64,000 nt of DNA, taken from contig OY744609.1 in the NCBI GenBank assembly GCA_963556255.1, positions 16,353,386-16,417,385 on the forward strand, read 5' to 3'. This document shows positions 10,301 through 23,100 of this stretch, piece after piece. Under the pieces are notes generated by a model. That model saw only the letters and a program-made list of their open reading frames with translations, was not told the DNA's origin and searched no databases. A program made the position numbers and the translations under genes. This stretch comes from Allolobophora icterica. Taxonomy: Eukaryota > Annelida > Clitellata > Crassiclitellata > Lumbricidae. Within the stretch, counting starts at the first letter, position 1. Each line of letters begins with the position of its first letter.

Positions 10301-12240
10301 CAGGATCCTACGGACCACGGAGACCCAGACCATCAGGACACGGTCCGGATCGGACCTCTTACGAGTTGAACGATCGCAGGCGGTTGGAAACCATTCTCTC
10401 TTTGATCGTCGATGGCCGCGCCGCTAGGGTAGCTGTCTGAATGTGGCGCTATATAAATGTTCTTTTAAGTTAAGTGACATTGATGAAGCGCTAGTGTATT
10501 TTAGGCGCTATAGAAAGAGATTGGCAGATGAGAATTTGAGTTCTTCGGTGAGGAAAGAGAATGAGATGGATGGGAGTAGAGATAAGAGGAAGGTATAGAG
10601 GAAAAGGGATTGAGGCAAGGCGTGGAAAATTCTTACATGACAAGTTACAGGTCGAGGAATAATCAGCTGGCAGTAGAAAAGAGAGAGTTTAGAGTTAGGG
10701 TTAATAGGAAAGAAAACCGCTATAAAAGTAGACGAGAGTTTAGTGATGGAATCCGCGGAGAAAGAAGTCCACTAACGGCAGCAGGGAAACAGCGCAGGTT
10801 TGAGGGTCAGTGTATTTAAGAGAAGTAGGCCCTAAGCGTAGGACCGATCATACGGGACAGATGCGCAGCTGAAAGGATATGGAAAGCAAGAGGCAATTAG
10901 ACGGAATTTGACACAAGGAGCCACGCTAGGTGAAAAATGCGTATCTTTATACTTGGTTGATTGAAGAAGAACGATTTGTTTGATTGAAGAAGAACGAGTT
11001 GGTTGATTGAAGAAGAACGAATTGGTTGATTGAAGAAGAACGAGTTGATTGATTGATTGAAGAACAACAACGACTAGGTTGATTGAAGAGGAACGAGTTG
11101 GTTGACTGAAGAAGAACGAGTTGGTTGACTGAAGAAGAACGAGTTGGTTGATTGAAGAAGAACGAGTTGGTTGACTGAAGAAGAACGAGTGCGATAAGGA
11201 TCATCGAAACAGAATCGATATATTATGGCATATACCAATCTGGATGACAGAATAAGCAGTGAATTTGGGCGTCAACAGGTTGAAAGCGTGATTGATTGAA
11301 AATAAAGTCGGAGTATCAAAAGAGACTTGGAAACATGACGAAAAACAGATACACAGCTACTGAGATCGACTTTCATATTTTATATTTAAGACCGCCTACA
11401 CTGCACCTAACTGTATAAACAACGTGTCTTTAGAGCTATTTCTGGTAACTGCAAACATTTTATATGTTGGTCTGGACACCCCCACACATCGTTTATTTTA
11501 ACTGAGAGAACTGTATAGCCTCTCCCGCACGACAGAATTAATCAACCCACTAGTTCGGAGAATTTGCCCCTTCAGAGGAATATCACCTGTTGCTATCCTT
11601 TAGCTAGAGGCCATGAAAGCCAAAGCCAAAGGTATTCCGATTTTCTCCCCCCCCCTCACATTCCATCTTTCACAAAAATCCTAAAACCTACTTGGTTATA
11701 TTATTCGCTAGATAGCGCCACGGTTGGCCATCACGTGCTTGCAACCAGAGTACGCATGCGTCTAAGGCTGCTATTATAGAGAAAGGTCAGTGGCACACAT
11801 CCAGACATTTCTGGCGCCGACTTTTAACCAAGTGCACAATGGACACACTGCCAGAGGTTAATATGAAACACTGTAGGACGAAAAACCACCGGAACTCTAC
11901 CATCAGACAAACAGGTCTATTATACCCCCCAAGGACATCTGCGCCCTAGTTCGGAAGAATGTCCCTTCTGGAGATAATTAATTCTCTGCTGCCTCCCGTT
12001 CGCTAACCTGTATGTTTCATATTAATTATTCGCATGTTGCCTTTTTTAATTAAGCGTAATGGATGAACCCCACCTTTACGTGTCGAAGGCTAATCTTCTG
12101 CCCCCATATAGATGTGGCAACTGAAATCTGTTTAGCCTCTGCTGTTACCAGCGATTGCTTCCAAGAGCCGATAGGAGGAATGCGTACGGAAAGGGATGAT
12201 GGAAAGGGACATTTTGGTAGGACGGTTAGTGGTAGCAAGA
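10301..12240. other. Intergenic region between lectin and tetraspanin genes
   Basis: No gene was recognised. The stretch contains purine-rich sequence (10500-10900), the 23-bp minisatellite at 10949-11190 and a decayed direct duplication of about 60 bp (about 11549 and 11946, both starting with ctagttcgga). Confidence 0.5.
10949..11190. repeat. 23-bp minisatellite (gattgaagaagaacgagttg)
   Basis: About ten copies of a unit gttggttgattgaagaagaa plus cga, with indels in the middle copies. The reverse strand reads as a Gln-Ser-Thr-Asn-rich frame that is not a gene. Confidence 0.92.
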
Positions 12241-12259
12241 CAAGAGAAGGGTTAGAACG

Positions 12260-12335
<76 letters not shown>

Positions 12336-12382
12336 GACAGAGACAGAGAGACAGAGACAGAGACAGAGACAGAGAGAGAGAG
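12260..12382. repeat. (AG)n and (ACAG)n microsatellite
   Basis: gagagaga followed by acagacag and gagaca tracts. The plus-strand Arg/Glu/Asp frame over it is an artefact. Confidence 0.95.
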
Positions 12383-12900
12383 GTGCAGAATAGAACTATC
12401 ACTTAGACAGCAACCTTGAGTTTTAATATGACAATTTTCTTAGACGTTTTTCTTTCAAAGTTTTGCATAATTTAAAACTTGTGTATACATGTATTGTATA
12501 TATATAGGGACTGTAGAAATATTTGCTCTACCTCTTTGGTTGAATTATACGTTGTTCACATCCTACGCAGGCCTACGTTCGATTCTTTTATTAAACCAGA
12601 GGACTGGAGAGAGCGAGACAAAGAGACCTTTACAGATACACAGAGACTGAGAGACAGAGACTGAGGCAAATACAGAGACAAAATGAAAATTCACGGGCGC
12701 TCCTTAGTCTGTGACGACAAAATGGCTCCATGTAGGCCTATAAAACGTTTCCTCTACAAATTATGACTGAGTCAGCGACAGACCAGATGAATTGACGCTA
12801 TATATATACATACGACAGATTAACAGCAACTAAACGGCGCGTGTAGGTGGTAAGAAGGTGTGTAAGAGTTCGCCTATTATCGCTTTCCTCTCTTCTGCAT

Positions 12901-13022
12901 GAACACACACACGCACGCACACACGCACACATACGTACACGTACACACACACACATACACAGACAGACAGACACACACACACACAAAACACACAAACACA
13001 CACACACACGTACACACACACG

Positions 13023-13065
<43 letters not shown>

Positions 13066-13072
13066 ACATAAA
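12901..13072. repeat. (CA)n microsatellite
   Basis: Interrupted CA/CG dinucleotide tract of about 170 bp. The reverse strand is an open Val-Cys run which might be read through by a candidate terminal tetraspanin exon (see findings). Confidence 0.95.
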
Positions 13073-13344
13073 CACACGGAACTTTCTGGTCAGTGTGCGT
13101 TGAAATATGAAGATGAGCGTCGAAATCCGATCCAGCTGAGGTAGAAAACACCAAGTGCCTACAACGCAGTTCACAGGTCATCAGGTAAACCTCGTCAGTG
13201 AAGGTATACAAGGCAATGTAATGTAAGATTGGGTAGTTTCTCTTACAAGGCAATGTAATGTAAGATTGGGTGATTAATTGATCACCAAATAATATATCTC
13301 TTTGTATACCTCTTTCTCCGTCTCAGTTCCTTTTTCTCCCATGG

Positions 13345-13521
<177 letters not shown>

Positions 13522-13867
13522 TCTATCCTTCTATTTTGTCTCCTCTGTGTAGCTGTAAATGTCTGTTTGTCTCTCTTCTCTAAGTCTCTATAGTCGTCCC
13601 TATTTCCTCCCTCCATCTTCTCCTCCCTCCATCTCTTACCCTCTATTTGTCTGTCTGTCTGTCTGTCTATCTATCTCATCCTCTATCTATTACAGGCTTC
13701 CTCCATCAGTTCAGCTTCTGTTACCCTTTCCCACCGTCTCTTGTCTTGGACTTCTCTCTTTCTTCTCTGCATGTCTGTCTGTCGCTGTTCCTCTGTTCTA
13801 GATCTCTCTTTTCCACCGAACATTAGCACTACATAAATTCAACCAATTAGAGATCGGATCGACCAAC

Positions 13868-13951
13868 CTGTAAGCAGATTGTGCCGAAGACCATAGCGGC
13901 TATTTTATTCGTGTGCCGGATGAGCCACCGGGAGATCGGACTGTGACAACC
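13868..13951 (-). CDS. Tetraspanin exon 7 (GC motif, start of TM4)
   Basis: Acceptor actggtttcag, donor gttggt, 28 codons: GCHSPISRWLIRHTNK, then the hydrophobic IAAMVFGTICLQ. The opening GC is the last conserved cysteine of the family. Confidence 0.8.
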
Positions 13952-14106
13952 CTGAAACCAGTAAGAACAACACAATTATAAAGAACAACACAATTAAAAA
14001 TCTGTCCAGGGCTCCACGAACCAAATTATGATTATCTCAAAAGAACCGCTACAACGTAGCTCCTTTGTCAGCGAGAGGTATCTAAAATATAGGTCTAACG
14101 AACTTG

Positions 14107-14147
<41 letters not shown>

Positions 14148-17100
14148 CACACATACATGCATATATAAAATTATATTTGTATAGGCCTATGTGAGCATAT
14201 ATAAAACGAGCCTGTGTGTGTAGAAAGATGCTGCTTGCGACGCCCTGTTTGGCATCGAGTTGGCACTGTTTGAGATTGTCTGGTTCCGGTGGATCCACCT
14301 TCCTCATGGCACAGCAGCTGAGCGGAAGCGCCTTAAAACAAAAAACCATATATCACCAGATCGATTTACATCCATCGAGATCTATAGCCCGTTGTTAGAG
14401 CAATTTTTAAGTAAAGCCTTTCACCTGAATTTGCGTTTATAAAGCACGCATATCGACCGTGAACGCTAGGTGTTGTACAGGAGTGGCACGTATGAAATAA
14501 TATACTACAGGCGGAAAACAACTATACCATTCGATGGCGCTGAGCAATTGCGACTGAAAAACTTGCTCAAAGTCCACACAGTCCTATACACAATACACAG
14601 CAAGCGGATCAGAGGCTCTAACCTGCACCGTCCGCGTTGCAATGCGAACGCTCTAACCAATCGGCTACCGTGTAAATAAAGAGAATAGAGTAATAGCGAA
14701 TATGAAGAACAGAGTAGGCCTATATTAAACACGGCAAAGCCAGATTTTTCTGTAAAAGTGTTTTGAGTATAAGTGGATGTATAGCCTATGCATGGTTACA
14801 ATTGTTTTAAGATGAAGAGGATACGTAGACATAGCTGTGATTATCTTCAAACAAAACAATACGTAGATATGGTTGCGATTGTTTTCAAGCAAAGAGAATA
14901 CGTAGATATGGTTACGACTGTTTTCAAACAGAGAGAATACGTAGTTATATGGTTACGATTGTTTTCAAAGAGCATAGGCCTACGTAGATAAGGTTACGAT
15001 TGTTTTCAAACAAATAGAAGAGTAGATATGGTTACGAATGTAGGCTATTCAAACTGAAGAATACGTAGGGCCTAGCTATGGTTACGACTGATTTTAAACA
15101 GAGATAATACGTAAATGTATGGTAAGGATTGTTTTCAATCAGTAGAATACATAGATATGGTTACGATTGTCTTCAAACAGAATACGTGGATATGGTTAGG
15201 CCTACGAATGTCTTCAAACAAAGAGAATACGAGAAATCACCTTAAAACAATCGTAACCATATATTTCCCCGTATTATCTTCGTTTTAAGACAATCGTAAC
15301 CATATCTACGTTTTCTTCTGTTTGAAGACAAACGTTGCCATATCTAAAATACACAAAAACGCAGGTGATCATATCATGCATACTAGTATAGCAAACTATG
15401 GAAAACGATGTTTATATGCAAGTTGAAAGTCCTGACAGCTTCTATAATACGGTTTACATGGTTCCATACACATTTCCTTGGTTATGATAAATTACATTGT
15501 TGTCGTCACAGCTTAACTAGGCCTACAGGCCTATGAGATTAGCTATGAAAAAGTAAGTGTTGATTGCTCACCATGTCTGCTTGTACGCTACCGATTCCTC
15601 CGAGTTCGAGGTATTCTTTGTAGCTGTTTACTCCGCAACACATCAGCTACAAAAAGCATTAGGTAAACTGAATTGAAATTAAGTTACTTTTTGATCACCA
15701 ACAGTTAAGAAAATATACAAAAAAAATCAGTTTTGGTGTTTCTGTGGGAAGAAATACTGTTTTATGATTGCGATTATTTTATACCACACATAGATTAGTA
15801 GCAATAGTTTGAGTCGTTGGGAATAGGCTGCCTCTGTCGTCTCAGCGCTTATCAATAAATTGTGCTGTTGCTGCGAATAAACTGGTAGCTGGTTCCCGTA
15901 TGAGTACTTGTGTTTAACTATCGGTCGAATTGGAACGCCATCGTCTTATTCATTAAAATATAATGCTAAACAGTGAAAAGGAATTTTAAAAAAACCACGG
16001 AAAAATATTAGAAAAGCAAGTTCACAGTCAATCTTTTGTCTCGAACACAAGGAAAAATTAGCAATAAGCCGAACCGAAGAATCTAGTATTTAAAGTCCTT
16101 CGCGACTCTCGCAATCTCTCCACGCGGCACCCTGGTAAAGACGGTGAAACCGGACAGTTAATTTGGGAGTGGCGGTAGGCAATCACGCGATAATATAAAC
16201 CGAAATGTTGTTAATCTATTTACAAGACTAAGCCGATACACATTTCACCCACTGCATATTAAAAAGGATCAACCATAAAGTATCTAAGACGCGCCGTTTT
16301 AGAACTACCACCCATGCTCCAGTGCTTTTGAGGTAGGCCAATTAAATGCGCCATATAAATATTCAGATACAGGTAGATACCTACCTTCATTTGCATGAAG
16401 TCCCACGACTCTGCCAACTGGAACCCAACTCCGAAGCGTTGCTTTCCCAAGACGGAAGCCTTCAGCTGCTCCATCATCGAAGGCTCCAGGCCGTTTATCA
16501 CCTTCATGAAGACACAGACAACAACTCGTAACATCACCGCATTTATATGGCGCCAATTTTTTAAGGGAACTCACCAGTGGCACTCCTGACTCAACCATCC
16601 TACCAACTACGAAGATGGTTTAACCGTTTCCGAAATGAAGACAGTGTATGAACAAGAAATTCTCGGATTAGCGGGCAACATAATTAATTAATTAATTCAA
16701 GGCGGCGTTAACTGAAAATAGCAAAATTACCCACAAATTGTTGATGCATAGTGTATTAGGATTGGCCCACACAGTTTTGGAACAGCCTAACAGGGTTCCA
16801 GCAACCTGAGACAAGATCATTCTTGTCCTTTCTGTGCGGCTATTTCACGGTTGAAGACCACTCTACTTAATCGTGGTCTATTTCACCAGCGGTGAAAACC
16901 ACTCTATTTGATTGTGATCACTGATCACTATAAATGGAAATTGTAAATGGTACACTCGAAATGCCATAATGTATTGTATAGTACTATGATTTTCTAAGTT
17001 GCAGCAGAGTCCATATGCCTTGAAGGTCGTTAAGTGAATTATGAATTGCATTACATTGCATTGCATGCATGCATATATAGGCCTACATTATATACATAAT

Positions 17101-20100
17101 ACATTCATACTTAAGTTACATCCTTGTACTATCAGATGACCCATATAACCACTGGAGTAAACTTGTCCAAAATATTAGGGGGCATTTGGTTATTCATTCT
17201 ACACTTGTTGCATTGGGTGTACAGTCCATCTCAATTATTGGGTAGCACGTGCCCCGGGTGCCTCCCCCCCCAGGGTCTATGCCTATGCCCATAACAACGC
17301 ATGTATTCTGGGCATGTGTGCAGGTGTAGTAGGTCTTTGTAGACGGCATATGCGTCTGATATGAATATTGATTACCCGAACACTAAAGAGATACTTACCC
17401 GGTTCTTGTATTCGGTGAGGACCATGGCGACACAGAAGTTACAGACGAGCGTCGTGACCGTCAAGCAGACGAACTGTCCGAATAAAACGACACAATGGAC
17501 GATTACAATTGTTATTGTAACCGCATATTTATCAAGCGCCATTTCAAAGAGAGATTCATTAGAGGCGCTCTCGAACAGAGACGGCGATCTTTTTTGACAG
17601 GTGGGGGCGACACCAGAGGCGTAGCTAGGGGGGGAGCAGGGGGAGCGGCCGCTCCCCCTGAGACCATTTTCCAAGATGTGGGGCCTTTTTCACAGTTTAT
17701 TTATTCCAATCGTTCAAAATTTATTTATTCCAATCGTTCAATTTTTTTATTCCAATCGTTCGAACGACATAATTTGTTTTCTGGAACTCTAGAAAGACTG
17801 TGCGATACCAGATGGGCATTCAGAAAATCAGCAGTAGGCCTACATGTATAGGGCCTTGTAGGCCCTACTCTTGCAGAATTTACCAGAACTAATAGTTGCC
17901 CTGCATATATACTTGTGGATGGTGAGATTAAAAGCTGCACTACGAAACAGCTGACTGAGGCAAAGGGTATACTTGTAACCCTTGATACGTTCGAATTCTT
18001 AGTTCTTCCTGTAGTTTGAACTACACCTACTCATAATATTCCTTCCTGTCCACTGTATAAATTACGTTCTGTTCGCATGTCGGTTTTTTCTTTTTGACTA
18101 TGCAGCTGTGATTGTAAAGAGTGTATGTTCTAATAAACTACTTTGACTTGACTTGACTTGACTTCCAATATCCTGGAAAAAGTGCTAGAGAAGGCTTTCA
18201 GTTTATGCACATATTTACAGAGAAGTAGCCTAGCATTGATTTGATAACACCTTCTCATTTGATTCAACTTTATGAAAACGATATTAAAATCTGCGAACTG
18301 AATTCAAATTTGAGGTTGAACAGATTGAGAATGAAGCAACCGAGCTGGTTCAAAAATTTGATATTACTACTGACTATAAGCAACACGTACAGAGTTCGAA
18401 AAAGAAAGGGATTCCATGAGTGGATGATCGAATATCTGATTCATGGTTGAAACCTAAATAGTGTCACTAGATTGTGTCACAAATCCTCACTCTACTATGG
18501 CCTAGTTTCTAGTCGTTTGGTGTGCCTCAATCGAGTGCAATGCTCTGCAATGCTCTGAATACCAAATACAAAATACCAATACCGAATACCAAAATTTGGC
18601 CAGGTCTCTGGCTATATGCTGTAGGTCCTGCACTGGCTCCAGCCAACTGTCAGCCAGCGTGTAGCATAAGGGTTGTTTCCCTGGTCTGGAGGTGCTTGCT
18701 TGGATGCGCTCCAGCTTATCTGCGGTTCCTTTGCCGCCCCATGCTGGGAGTTCATGGTAGTCGCCACCTCCGATCTTCGGGCAAAGGGGCACTCATTGTG
18801 CCTTTTGCCCGCTCAGCCACCATGCAGAACCGTGTTTTTCAGTGGTGGCCCGACGGCATGGAACGGGCTTCCCGGATCTATGCCTGTTCCCGAGAACTAC
18901 CTCTTATACATTCTATACTCGATATAAACTGTCTTGTTTGACCGTGCAGGCGTCGGGAGCACCTCTGAGTAGCCCCTCTGAGGAGGTGCTATATAAATAC
19001 TCGAATGAATGAATGAATAAATAGCACAACTAATAGATTTGAGCATTTTACAAATGTGGCTTCCAAATTTAGTTGTGTTATTTAGATTGAAAGGCTTTTT
19101 GCAACGTAAAGGCCGATAATTATTTATTTTTGTAGTTTAAATTGGGCCTTTTTCATGTGCTCGCTCCCCCTGGTGTTGAAACCTGGCTACGCCACTGGGC
19201 GACACGTTTAAACTGGGTCAACACTTATTCGAAAAACACTTAAATTTTAAGAATAAAGGCCCTTTTACGTTACTTCAATTATGAAATACGTCTATTGTTA
19301 TTAAGTTTTAATTTTAAGGAAAAAGGCCTAGTTACGTCACTTCGATTTGAAACACGTCTATTATTTGTAATTTTTAGGTTGAGAATAAAGGCCTTGTTAC
19401 GTCACTTCAATTATGAAAAAGTGTGTTGTCATTATAAGTTTACATTTAGAGGATAAGGACCTTTGTTACGTCATTTCAGCTGCGAAAAAGTCTACCGCTA
19501 TTATTATAAGTCTAAATTAAAAAATTAAGGCTTATTTTTACGTCATTTCAATTGTTAAAAACGTCTATATTTATTTTCAATTTCAGATTTTGAGAATCGA
19601 TGCATTTATTACGTTAGGCCCCTACTGAAATTATGAAAGTCTATTGTTATTCAGTTTAAAGCTAGAGAATAAAAGACTTTTGTTTGGCCCTGTTGTATGT
19701 CATTTCGATTATGGAACACGTCTATTATCTCTAGGCTGGGCTACACTTTGGTCTATTTTAGATTTAGAGAATAAAGGTCTAGGCCTATGTAACATCACTT
19801 CAATTAAGAAAATGTCTATGCCTATTGTTACGTCACTTCAACTGTGAAACACATCAATTATTTGTAATTTTAGATTGAAAGAATACAGGCCTTTATTACG
19901 TCACTTCGATTATGAAAAGTCTATTAATGTTATTAAGTTTAAATTTAGAGAATAAAGGCCCATTGTTATGTCATTTCAATTGTGAAACACATCAATTATT
20001 TGTAATTTTAGATTGAAAGAATACATGCCTTTATTACGTCACTTCGATTATGAAAAGTCTATTAATGTTATTAAGTTTAAATTTAGAGAATAAAGGCCTA

Positions 20101-23100
20101 TTGTTACGTCATTTCAATTGTGAAACACATCAATTATTTGTAATTTTAGATTGAAAGAATACAGGCTTTTATTACGTCACTTCGATTATGAAAAGTCTAT
20201 TAATGTTATTAAGTTTAAATTTAGAGAATAACTAAATTTAGAGCATAAGCTATTACGTAAGGGATAAATTAAGGCACGTGAGAAGTTTTGGCAAGGTCAT
20301 ACGCCCAGGATAAAATATGCCATGCGCCATAAGCCATAGTAGCGCAAAGTAAGGCAAGGATAATATGTTAGGCAAGGTAAGCCATATGGCAAGGTCAAGA
20401 GTGACTCAAGACTAGTAAAGGTAAGGTACACATTAAGGTAAGGTACATAGTGTAATGTCATGCAAGAACTATGGCAACGCAGTAGTTGCTAAGGAAAAGG
20501 CGAGCTAAAGTATGGTAAAAAAAGCCATGGTAGGCCTAAGGCAAGGTAATTGAAGGTGAGGCAAGGTAAATTAACGGAAGAACCATGGAAATGCAGAGGT
20601 TGGTACAATAAAGTCAGGCAAGGTAAAGTATGATAAATTACCTTAAGATAGAATAATGCAAGGTAAGGTAAAGAAATTGCAATGGAGAAGTGGGTAGGTA
20701 AGTAAGGCAAGATGAAGGAAGGTGAGGTTAGGTTAAATAAAACCATGGCAACGCCGAAGTTGGTATACGGTAAAGTAGGGCAGGGTAATATAGACACTAA
20801 TTTTTTTCCAATCAATCAATCAAGTTTTTAATTGCAACGATATAACATACATCAGTTCAACATTGGTATGTTACATAAAAACGTTGACAATTAAGGGGAG
20901 GCCCAGAAGGAATGAGAATCCCGCTAATAGGATACCCAATTTTTTTAGTTGTTTACGTTGAAGAGAGGTTCGATTGAGAGACAGTGTTAGACTTAGCTAA
21001 GTGATTAAGCATACAATTACAGTGCAGTGTTTTGCTAATGAAGATTATAGTCTTAGGTTAACAGTTGCAAGCCAGTTTAAATCAGTTCATGAATTGTCAT
21101 TAATTTTATGTAAGGTAAGCGATAGTAAAGTGAGGGGTAAGGTAAGAATCTAAATTAAAGGTGACTTATAAAGAAAAGTGATCTTTCCTTTTTCCTTTAG
21201 TGAAAACTAAAGATCGTGAACCTTATTGAATGACGGCTTGAATTTTCGCGTTGATTTCGTCACTCCTGCCGCTATGTTGACGAAGCCAATCAGAGCCAAG
21301 ACAAGGCAACACCACCCTGTGACGTCAGCGTCGTCTGATCCAATCACAACCAGCTTGTACTTCTGCGCATGCGTGTTACGGTACCCTACGGTTGCAGTGG
21401 TCAAGGCCATCAGACCAGCGAGCTGAACATCAATTTAACGATGCATTAGAAGAGGGAAAACAGCGAAAGGGAGCTGCATAACCTTGAGGCTTCATAACCT
21501 GTAGGCTATAGCAAAGTGCACCGCAATATGATAACTGCCAGTGGCGGATCCAGGATTTCTTGCGCGGGGGGGCAAGGGTTTCTTCTGAGGGGCGCCACGT
21601 TCTAGGGTAAATTTGTAATCAACTTTAAATGATAATAGATGTATATTTGAAGTAATGCCATTTGTAGTAGACCACTAGTATATACTATCCTATGTTAAAC
21701 TGTTTCAAAGTGAAGAAATGTTTCCTATTCTATGTACACCGTCAGTGGGAAGATGAGACGGCGAGGGAGAGGACCCACCCTCATAATATCAAGGCTAAGA
21801 AAATGAAGTCGCTAGCACTTCATACCCATGGCTGCCTCAGGGCTAGCTTAAGGGACTACTCTTCTTCTTCTTCTGTTCTTTTGAACTTGGCATCGTTCTT
21901 GCCTTATTAAATTAGGCATTACAGTTTGATCATTTGAAATCCGAAATTTTGCAAGCAAATGTAAAATGTAAATCTTCGACTAAATGAGGTTGCAGATGCT
22001 ACAAAGAGACTTAGTGCCTACATGTAGGCCCTACATCGATAACATCATGCTGTGGAGTCTGTCTATGCGCCTCAAATTTAATCCTGCCAAATCCGAGCTC
22101 ATCTGGTTTGACCGTTCCTCTAAGCTCCTACAGTGTGCTGAACTCTCACTTTATACTTCCTCCTCTCTACTCTGCCCATCATCTTCTGTTCGGGAACTTG
22201 GAGACATTGTTGACTCAACACGTGTACTCTCCCTAAAACCTGATAGCCGCCATTTCTTGGATTTGCTTGTTTCACCTCAGAAGAAGCCGGCAGCTTCGCT
22301 CTACTCTGCATTCAGCATCACTGGAAACACTGTTGCACTGCCTTATCCTGACGCGACTATACTACTGCAACTCTATAATTATGGTATCCTTGAATGCAAA
22401 CTGCTTCCTATAACCAAAATACTGCATCAGGCTGTAAGACTCTCTCACTCTTGGACTCTCCTACCGAGACCATATGACACCTGTTCTTCGCTCTCCGCCT
22501 GAAAAGCTGACATTTTCACTTTCATGCTGTAGGTAATTTTTTGATAAATGTTGTAAGTTTCAAACATTGTTTGGCATTTGCTTGAAGACTAGCTCGCTTC
22601 ATAATTTTATGCTTATAAGTTTTCTACCGGTTTACGTTTACTAGTTTAACATCAACCATGAGGATACAATTTATAATTATATCCAATTTATTTAAGGAAC
22701 GTGAATTGATATTATAAATACCATATTTTCTTCGTTTCATGGCAGTTTAATCCAATACGCGGATCTCCAATCCGAAAGCGACTTGTAGAGAATTGCCATG
22801 ATAAATATCCAAAACGCCGTGTCATTTAGGTTTAGATGCCGGCTGCGCTAGAAATTTGATATACTACACTCTTCAACTGCCGGAATGTGTGGTAGTTTGA
22901 TGATGGATATGTCTAAGCTTGGCACCGGCGATTTGAGGTATATACGATATCGTATGACTCATATTGATGATGACTTTGCTTGCCTGTAGGCTGTGTAGGA
23001 CTCTGTTGCACTTTGGAACTTAGCCTACATCCTGAGACACTTACATGGAGAGTGAGGGTCAATTCAGGGTCATGCCAATCTTCCATGTCCTGCCTATGTT

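Noticed and set aside
12798..13253. Val-Cys-rich ORFs of 114-151 codons as independent genes
   Set aside because: They read a CA/GT microsatellite. Only the segment near 13135 is kept, as a weak candidate exon.
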